From assembly GCF_000686025.1 (NCBI RefSeq), contig NZ_JMLQ01000016.1, forward strand, positions 1 to 43,602: a stretch of 43,602 nt of DNA. The letters are read 5' to 3'. Position 1 is the stretch's first letter. Each line of letters begins with the position of its first letter. This DNA is from Rhodococcus sp. UNC23MFCrub1.1. GTDB lineage: Bacteria; Actinomycetota; Actinomycetes; Mycobacteriales; Mycobacteriaceae. Shown one piece after another: positions 38,635-43,602 of the stretch. Position numbers and translations under genes: made by a program. The notes under the pieces were generated by a model. That model did not search any database. It worked only from the letters and a program-made list of their open reading frames with translations, and was not told where the DNA came from.

Positions 38635-40520
38635 GTGCGCACGACGAGGACGAACGGACCGATCTCGCGGATCTCGAACCGAGGGTCGTCGAACAGCGAC
38701 TCGGGGTAGGAGACGGTGTAGCGGCGCACGTTCGGATCGTTGGGGTACACGTCCTCCGCGAGACGCAACGTGTAACCGTCGGCGCCGCGACGGAAGAGGA
38801 ACGCGTCGGGGGCGCGCCACGGCAGGGCATCGAGGGCGGCGATCAGTTCGTCGCTGCTGCGCAGATCGCTCCACGACTCGATGGCGTCGGCGCGGGCGGC
38901 GAACTCGGCGAGCGGGTTCGCGTAGTGCGACGTCAGCCCCTGGAACCCGAAATACGGGTGGTACGCGAGGAACGTCGTGTCCGAGGTGAGCAACACCGTG
39001 TCGGTCCGCGGACCGGGCCGCGCCTCCTGGAGTGCCGCGTCGACCTCGCCGTAGTACGACACGGCGCTCGGTGGTCTCTGATCGGCACGGACTCCGTCGC
39101 CGTCGGTGTCCGTGTACGCCACCGTGATCTCGTTCTGCAGGACGTGGGGGATGTCCTGGGCGAAGGCGACGGCACCGACGATCCCGACCGCGACGGAGAC
39201 GGTTCGGACCCGGGGCGACTCACTCGCCACCAGGTACAGCGCCCGAGCGCCCTCCACGAAGCCGAACACGCCCGCGGTGCCGAGGATCAGCACCAGCACC
39301 GCCTCGAGTCGGAAGCCGAGCAGGGTGGTACCCGCGACGGTGGCGAGCATCGACAGCAGGCACCACCCGTAGACGGCGACGACGCCGAGACCCAGGGCTT
39401 GCGCACGGCGAGAATCACGGACGCGCACCACGATCCACAGAGTGCCGACGAGGCACAGGGCGCCCGTGAGGGTGAACTGCGCCATCGGGAAGGGCAGCTC
39501 GGACCCGGACTCCGGCAGGTAGTGCAGAGCGGTACCGCTCTCCGCCGTGCTGCCCGTCAGCGACGCGAGCAGGTACGGCGCCCAGACGGTGAGCGCGAGC
39601 AGCCCGGAGATGCCTGCGATGACGACGAGGCGAAGTGCCGGGTCGAGCAGCACTGCGAGGGAACGGTTCTCCCGATAGCGCAACACCGCCGCGACCACCG
39701 CCATGAGCACGACGGTGAAGGCCGCGATACCGAGATAGAGGGTGTAGACCGTCGCGGCGACACCGAGGAACAGGCCGGTGCCGACGACGGCTCCCCATCC
39801 TGCGCTGCGCGTCGACCCCGGGCGATGGAGTGCACCCCACGCCAGGATCAGCACGGGCGGGATCATGACTGCGATCGTGGCGCCGTAGGCCTCGGGTGAA
39901 CCGTTGGCCAGCATCAGGGCCGTCACGCCGAGCGCGGCCAGTACTGCCAGGTCCGCCCGAACGAGACTGCGCCACAGCACGAGCGAGACCACGGCGGCGA
40001 CGGCGAGGGACGCGATGGCGTAGGGCTTGTAGGCCTCCCACCCGGCAATACCGAGCGCGTCCGCGACCCGGCCACCGACCCAGAACCACCCCGCGGGGTA
40101 GTACGGCGGGAGGTCGGCGTAGGTCATGTCGGCCAGTGCCGGCGAGTCGGTGAGGCGAGTGAGGTACTCGGTGCGGAACTCCTGATCCACCGAGATGCCG
40201 AACAGGTACAGCTTCGTGGCGGCCAGCGGCATGCCGAGTGTGACGGTGACGAATCCGGAGAGGCCGATCCACGACAGCAGGGTCGCGACACGGGGGGAGC
40301 GGCGCAGCCGGAGCATCACCACCGACGCGGCCAGCACGGCGAGAGCAGCCACCTGCCCGACCGTCGCGACGGCGCGAGTCACGTTGGAGGAGTTGAATGC
40401 CGGCCACTGCACCAGGGAGAAAGCGTACAGACCGACCGCCGCCACCGCGGCCGCGACGACTGCCGCGGCGACGGCCTCTGCGCTGGTACTCAGAGCCGTC
40501 CGCATGACTCTGTTCGGCAT
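38631..40520 (-). CDS. aftA: galactan 5-O-arabinofuranosyltransferase AftA
   Basis: This 629-residue GT-C membrane enzyme places the first arabinofuranose residue on galactan from decaprenyl-phosphoryl-arabinose. The segment DQEFRTEYLTRLTDSP, followed by DMTYADLPPYYPAGWFWVGGR and WEAYKPYAI, is strongly AftA-like and includes the acidic residues of the first large loop. About 11-13 helices and a C-terminal soluble domain follow. ATG at 40520 lies 8 nt after the dprE2 stop. ATG at 40505 is an alternative. The stop overlaps the start of the GT-C-like gene by 4 nt. It is the third gene of the dprE1 operon. Confidence 0.94.
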   Translation of the reverse strand: MPNRVMRTALSTSAEAVAAAVVAAAVAAVGLYAFSLVQWPAFNSSNVTRAVATVGQVAALAVLAASVVMLRLRRSPRVATLLSWIGLSGFVTVTLGMPLAATKLYLFGISVDQEFRTEYLTRLTDSPALADMTYADLPPYYPAGWFWVGGRVADALGIAGWEAYKPYAIASLAVAAVVSLVLWRSLVRADLAVLAALGVTALMLANGSPEAYGATIAVMIPPVLILAWGALHRPGSTRSAGWGAVVGTGLFLGVAATVYTLYLGIAAFTVVLMAVVAAVLRYRENRSLAVLLDPALRLVVIAGISGLLALTVWAPYLLASLTGSTAESGTALHYLPESGSELPFPMAQFTLTGALCLVGTLWIVVRVRDSRRAQALGLGVVAVYGWCLLSMLATVAGTTLLGFRLEAVLVLILGTAGVFGFVEGARALYLVASESPRVRTVSVAVGIVGAVAFAQDIPHVLQNEITVAYTDTDGDGVRADQRPPSAVSYYGEVDAALQEARPGPRTDTVLLTSDTTFLAYHPYFGFQGLTSHYANPLAEFAARADAIESWSDLRSSDELIAALDALPWRAPDAFLFRRGADGYTLRLAEDVYPNDPNVRRYTVSYPESLFDDPRFEIREIGPFVLVVRT

Positions 40521-40528
40521 GGCCCTGC

Positions 40529-41293
40529 TCAGATGGGGAGTTTGCGGAAGATCGGACGCGGGACGTGCCGCAGCGCCATCATGACGAAGCGGAAGGGCCC
40601 CGGAGCCCACACCAGATCCTTGCCCTTGCGGGACGCGGACACGGCCAGCTTGGCGATGTCCTCCTTGTCCACCGTCAGCGGTGCTTCCTTGACGTGCGCG
40701 CTGAACTTGGTGCGCACCATGCCCGGACGGATGACGGTGACGCGAGGTCCGAACTCGCGCAGGGCTTCCCCGAGGCCGAGGTAGAACCCGTCGAGTCCGG
40801 CCTTGGTGGAGCCGTAGACGAAGTTGGAGCGCCGCACGCGCTCGCCCGCGACGGAGGACATGACGATGATGCGGCCGAAGGCCTGCGCCTTCATCTTCTC
40901 GCCGAGGAGCACACCCACCGACACCGACGCGGTGTAGTTGATGTTGGCCGTGAGCACGGCCTTGTTCTGGTCCTGCCACAGCAGTTCCGGGTCGAAGTCC
41001 ACCGCGAAGGCCACGATCGCGACGTCGACGTCGCCCTTCGACCAGGCCTCGTCGATGACCTTCGGGTGCGACGCTGTGTCGAGCGCGTCGAAGTCGATGA
41101 CCTCCACGGACTTGGCGCCCTTGGCCGTCAGCTGAGCGACGGCCGCGTCACGCAGGGGATCGTTGGGCAGCGCCGCGAGAATCACGCGAGCCGACGACGT
41201 CGAGAGGTACTCCTCGGTGATCGCGAGGCCGATCTCGCTCGTGCCACCCAGTACGAGAATGGTCTGCGGGTCGCCCACAGCATCGATCGTCAC
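40529..41293 (-). CDS. dprE2: decaprenyl-phosphoryl-2-keto-erythropentose reductase DprE2
   Basis: This 254-residue short-chain dehydrogenase reduces the keto intermediate made by DprE1 to decaprenyl-phosphoryl-arabinose with NADH. The nucleotide-binding segment is [13 protein letters not shown] at about residues 12-24. The catalytic Ser lies in MSSVAGE and the YxxxK in VYGSTKAG. Near-complete similarity to M. tuberculosis DprE2 extends to the C-terminal RPIFRKLPI. Length is identical at 254 residues. GTG at 41293 overlaps the dprE1 stop by 4 nt. The open frame upstream of this start is antisense-like read-through of dprE1 and is not used. Confidence 0.96.
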   Translation of the reverse strand: MTIDAVGDPQTILVLGGTSEIGLAITEEYLSTSSARVILAALPNDPLRDAAVAQLTAKGAKSVEVIDFDALDTASHPKVIDEAWSKGDVDVAIVAFAVDFDPELLWQDQNKAVLTANINYTASVSVGVLLGEKMKAQAFGRIIVMSSVAGERVRRSNFVYGSTKAGLDGFYLGLGEALREFGPRVTVIRPGMVRTKFSAHVKEAPLTVDKEDIAKLAVSASRKGKDLVWAPGPFRFVMMALRHVPRPIFRKLPI

Positions 41294-42696
41294 AGCAGTT
41301 CCAACCTTCTGGCCATATCCGAGGCGAAGACGCCTGTGGGGTCGACGGATCGCCGAACGGCGATCCACTCGTCGATGCGCGGGTACATCGCGTGGAACGT
41401 GTCCGCGGACGTCCGGGAGTCCTTGGCTGTGTAGAGCCGTCCGCCGAACTCGAGCACCCGCCGGTCGAGGTCCGCGACGAACGCGCCGAGACCCTCCTTG
41501 ATCGGGAAGTCGACGCAGACGTTCCAGCCCTCGATCGGGAAGCTCAGTGGCGCTTGGTTGCCCGGTCCGAAGAGCTTGAAGACGTTGAGGAACGAGTAGT
41601 GCCCCGAGCGCTGGATGTCGTGAATGATCTTCTTGAACTCGCCGACGGCCTGCGGCGGCACCACGAACTGGTACTGCAGGAATCCGGCCGGGCCGTAGGC
41701 CCTGTTCCACTCCCCGAACATGTCGAGCGGGTGATAGAACTGCGTCAAGTTCTGCACCTTGCTGCGGTAGGTACCCGACTTGCGGTACCAGAGCTCGCCG
41801 ATGGGTCCGAACGTGTACTTGTTCGCGAGGCCGTTGGGGAACACGTCGGGGAAGGTCAGCAGCGGCTTCGCGCTGAAGCGCAGCGGATCCTTCTGCAGCT
41901 TCGCCGGCAGCTGGTCCAGGGTCGCGAGCGATCCGCGCGACAGCGCCGCACGTCCCAGCTTCGGCGGACCCGAGATGGCGTCGAACCAGGCGCTCGAGTA
42001 GTCGTACCGGCTCTCGCTGCCGTCGCTGTGGATCGCGATGGTCTCGTCGAGGCTCGCCGTCACGTCGCCGTCGGCGATGAAGTACGCGGTCTCGGTCGGC
42101 GTCATCTCGATGGTCGCCCGCAGGATGATGCCGGTCAGGCCGTTTCCGCCCACCGTGGCCCAGAACAGCGGCGCGTCGTCGCCGTCGGGCGTGATGTGGC
42201 GGACGGTGCCGTCCGCGAGCAGCAGCTCCATCGAGCGCACGTGATTGCCGAAGCTGCCGGCGCTGTGATGGTTCTTGCCGTGGATGTCACACCCGATGGC
42301 GCCGCCGATGGTCACCTGACGAGTGCCGGGGAGCACGGGAACCCACAACCCGAACGGCAGTGCCGCACGCATCAGCTGGTCCAGACTCACTCCACCGTCC
42401 ACATCGACGATGTGCGTCTCCGCGTCCATCGAGTGGATGCGGTTCAGTGCGCTCATGTCGACGACGAGCCCGCCGCCGTTCTGCGCGTTGTCACCGTACG
42501 AGCGGCCGAGTCCGCGGGCTATGACGCCGCGCCGCAGATGGGACGGCTTGCTCTCGTTCTGCTCCGCGACCCGGAGGACGGCGGCGGCCACGATCTCGGG
42601 ATCGGACGTGGTCAGCACCTGCGCCGTGGTGGGCGCGGTACGTGCCCACCCGGTGAGGGTGCGCGCACTGGTGGGTGGCATTTCGGTGATGGACAT
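41290..42696 (-). CDS. dprE1: decaprenylphosphoryl-beta-D-ribose 2'-oxidase DprE1
   Basis: This 468-residue FAD-dependent oxidase oxidises decaprenyl-phosphoryl-ribose at C2', the first half of the epimerisation to the arabinose donor. The FAD-binding part shows [16 protein letters not shown], a [25 protein letters not shown] segment and GSFGNHV. The substrate side has C394 in GWNVCVDFP, equivalent to Cys387 of M. tuberculosis, the residue attacked by benzothiazinones, and the lysine in YTAKDSRT. Length is close to 461 residues. ATG at 42696 has no Shine-Dalgarno sequence but a TAACCT box 8 nt upstream. It is the first gene of the minus-strand arabinan operon, divergent from gtrA. Confidence 0.97.
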   Translation of the reverse strand: MSITEMPPTSARTLTGWARTAPTTAQVLTTSDPEIVAAAVLRVAEQNESKPSHLRRGVIARGLGRSYGDNAQNGGGLVVDMSALNRIHSMDAETHIVDVDGGVSLDQLMRAALPFGLWVPVLPGTRQVTIGGAIGCDIHGKNHHSAGSFGNHVRSMELLLADGTVRHITPDGDDAPLFWATVGGNGLTGIILRATIEMTPTETAYFIADGDVTASLDETIAIHSDGSESRYDYSSAWFDAISGPPKLGRAALSRGSLATLDQLPAKLQKDPLRFSAKPLLTFPDVFPNGLANKYTFGPIGELWYRKSGTYRSKVQNLTQFYHPLDMFGEWNRAYGPAGFLQYQFVVPPQAVGEFKKIIHDIQRSGHYSFLNVFKLFGPGNQAPLSFPIEGWNVCVDFPIKEGLGAFVADLDRRVLEFGGRLYTAKDSRTSADTFHAMYPRIDEWIAVRRSVDPTGVFASDMARRLELL

Positions 42697-42704
42697 CGTT
42701 CGTC

Positions 42705-42735
42705 AGGTTACAGGCAGTGGCAGGCCCAGTACGCT
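42705..42735. promoter_or_regulatory. divergent leaderless promoters of dprE1 and gtrA
   Basis: The two start codons are only 47 nt apart. On the minus strand TAACCT (42710-42705) ends 8 nt before the dprE1 ATG. On the plus strand TACGCT (42730-42735) ends 8 nt before the gtrA GTG. Both would start transcription at the start codon. Their -35 regions must overlap each other's -10 region. Confidence 0.5.
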
Positions 42736-42743
42736 GACGCTCT

Positions 42744-43205
42744 GTGTCATCAGACGATCACCAGCGCGTTCCTCTCCCCGTCGAGATCCCCGTCACGGAG
42801 AACACTGCCGACGACGCACTCGACCTGAAGACGCAGATCCTGCGATTCCTGGCGACGGGCGTGTTGTCGGCCATCGTCGATTTCAGCATCACGATCGCGC
42901 TCCAGTACGGACTCGACGTCCAGCTCTCCCTGGCCAAGGCCGCCGGTTTCGTCGTCGGCACCACCGTCGCGTACCTGATCAACCGGCGCTGGACGTTCGC
43001 GGCACCGCCGTCGCGGGCGCGGTTCGTGGCCGTCGTCGTCCTGTACGCGGCGACGTTCGGTGTCCAGAACGTGCTGTACACGCTGTTCGGGCACCTGTGG
43101 CCCGAGACGATCCTCTACAGCGCCGCGGCGTTCGTCGTCGCGCAGGGCACCGCGACGGTGATCAACTTCGTGGTCCAGCGAGCGGTGATCTTCAAGTTGC
43201 GCTGA
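42744..43205 (+). CDS. gtrA: GtrA-family membrane protein (Rv3789-type)
   Basis: This 153-residue protein has four predicted membrane helices and the GtrA signature: an LRFLATGVLSAIVDF start, GTTVAYLINRRWTF in the middle and INFVVQRAVIFKLR at the end. The M. tuberculosis homologue Rv3789 was proposed as the flippase for decaprenyl-phosphoryl-arabinose, and later as a scaffold for AftA. The mechanism is unsettled. GTG at 42744 has no Shine-Dalgarno sequence but a -10 box at leaderless distance. Here it is divergent from dprE1, whereas in M. tuberculosis it is codirectional. Confidence 0.92.
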   Translation: MSSDDHQRVPLPVEIPVTENTADDALDLKTQILRFLATGVLSAIVDFSITIALQYGLDVQLSLAKAAGFVVGTTVAYLINRRWTFAAPPSRARFVAVVVLYAATFGVQNVLYTLFGHLWPETILYSAAAFVVAQGTATVINFVVQRAVIFKLR

Positions 43206-43209
43206 CGCG

Positions 43210-43255
43210 CCCGTGCGCCTTCTGCGCATCCAGCGATACGTACAAGGCGCACGGG
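43210..43255. terminator. bidirectional terminator between gtrA and rmlC
   Basis: A perfect 12-bp inverted repeat CCCGTGCGCCTT / AAGGCGCACGGG encloses a 22-nt loop. It exactly fills the 52-nt gap between the convergent gtrA and rmlC stop codons. It can serve both strands. Confidence 0.8.
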
Positions 43256-43257
43256 GG

Positions 43258-43602
43258 CTAGGCCCAGTCCTTGAAGGCGGGTGCCGCGGCGTCCTTGTCG
43301 GAGAGTTGGTAGGTCAGGGGTGTGCCGTCGCGGCCGCGGGTGGGCCAGTCGATGGCGAGGTCGGGGTCGAGCGGGTGGATGTCGCGGTCCGCTCCGGGGG
43401 TGTACTCGAGGCTGCACAGGTACATCACCGTGGAGTGGTCCTCGAGGGAGAGGATCGCGTGCCCGAGCCCGACGGGCAGGTACACCGCGCGGCGGTCGAC
43501 GTCGTCGATGAGCACCGAGTCCCAGGTGCCGTACGTCGGTGAGTCCTTGCGGAGGTCGACCACGACGTCGAGGAACGCGCCGCGGGTGCAGGTGACGTAC
43601 TT
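43258..43602 (-). CDS. rmlC: dTDP-4-dehydrorhamnose 3,5-epimerase, C-terminal part (truncated by window)
   Basis: These are the last 114 residues of an RmlC-type epimerase. The frame runs off the right edge, so the N-terminal part is missing only because the window ends. Recognisable segments are TCTRGAFLDVVVDLR, SPTYGTWDSVLIDD, LPVGLGHAILSLED and YLCSLEYTPGADRDIHPLDPDLAI. These are the cupin-core and C-terminal signatures of RmlC. The enzyme makes the dTDP-L-rhamnose intermediate for the rhamnose linker between peptidoglycan and arabinogalactan. It converges with gtrA over a shared hairpin. Confidence 0.93.
   Translation of the reverse strand, partial: KYVTCTRGAFLDVVVDLRKDSPTYGTWDSVLIDDVDRRAVYLPVGLGHAILSLEDHSTVMYLCSLEYTPGADRDIHPLDPDLAIDWPTRGRDGTPLTYQLSDKDAAAPAFKDWA

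Noticed and set aside
40529..41710. Long form of dprE2 starting inside dprE1
   Set aside because: The first 140 residues are out-of-frame dprE1. GTG at 41293 gives exactly the known 254-residue length.

Overview
The window is GC-rich actinobacterial chromosome from a mycolic-acid-producing member of the Mycobacteriales. A Rhodococcus or close Nocardiaceae relative is most likely. Three things point there: the 23S and 5S rRNA ends are actinobacterial, GTG starts outnumber ATG starts, and the locus holds almost the whole late pathway for the mycolyl-arabinogalactan envelope. Gene order is syntenic with, but inverted relative to, the M. tuberculosis Rv3789-Rv3813c region as I remember it. No CRISPR array, tRNA, insertion sequence or phage gene was seen.

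Layout. Positions 1-405 hold the 3' end of an rrn operon: the 23S end, the 5S gene and a strong hairpin terminator. Positions 469-2377 (minus) are a gluconate kinase/permease pair. An ABC-F ATPase (minus) and a HAD phosphatase (plus) follow. From 5128 the envelope locus begins: a secreted LGFP-repeat peptidoglycan amidase (minus) stands divergent to a plus-strand run made of glf, glfT2, a PAP2 phosphatase, ubiA (DPPR synthase) and aftB. These genes build the galactan and the decaprenyl-phosphate-arabinose precursor. Two antigen-85-type mycolyltransferases come next, the second carrying C-terminal LGFP repeats. After them lie a DUF732-like lipoprotein, the Culp6 (Rv3802c-type) lipase, an LLM-type oxidoreductase and the mycolate condensation operon fadD32-pks13-accD4. 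An anchored LIP-type lipase closes the plus-strand run at 30229.

Positions 30240-42696 (minus) form the arabinan operon, read from right to left: dprE1, dprE2, aftA, an unrecognised polytopic membrane protein of GT-C-like appearance, and two tandem Emb arabinosyltransferases. GtrA is divergent from dprE1. A truncated rmlC (rhamnose linker sugar) sits at the right edge and converges with gtrA on a shared hairpin.

How the genes work together. DprE1/DprE2, UbiA and the PAP2 protein make decaprenyl-phosphoryl-arabinose. Glf and GlfT2 make the galactan. AftA, the Emb proteins and AftB build and cap the arabinan. FadD32, AccD4 and Pks13 make mycolic acids, and the mycolyltransferases attach them. 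The LGFP amidase acts on the peptidoglycan.

Regulation and novelty. Three observations stand out. (1) Tandem 9-mers resembling the MtrA response-regulator site (GTCACAgcg) lie upstream of the amidase and of both mycolyltransferases. (2) A TANNNT box lies exactly 8 nt before the start codon of five genes, and 6-9 nt before three more, suggesting leaderless transcripts. (3) The GT-C-like gene is translationally coupled between aftA and emb, which makes it a candidate undescribed glycosyltransferase of arabinan assembly.
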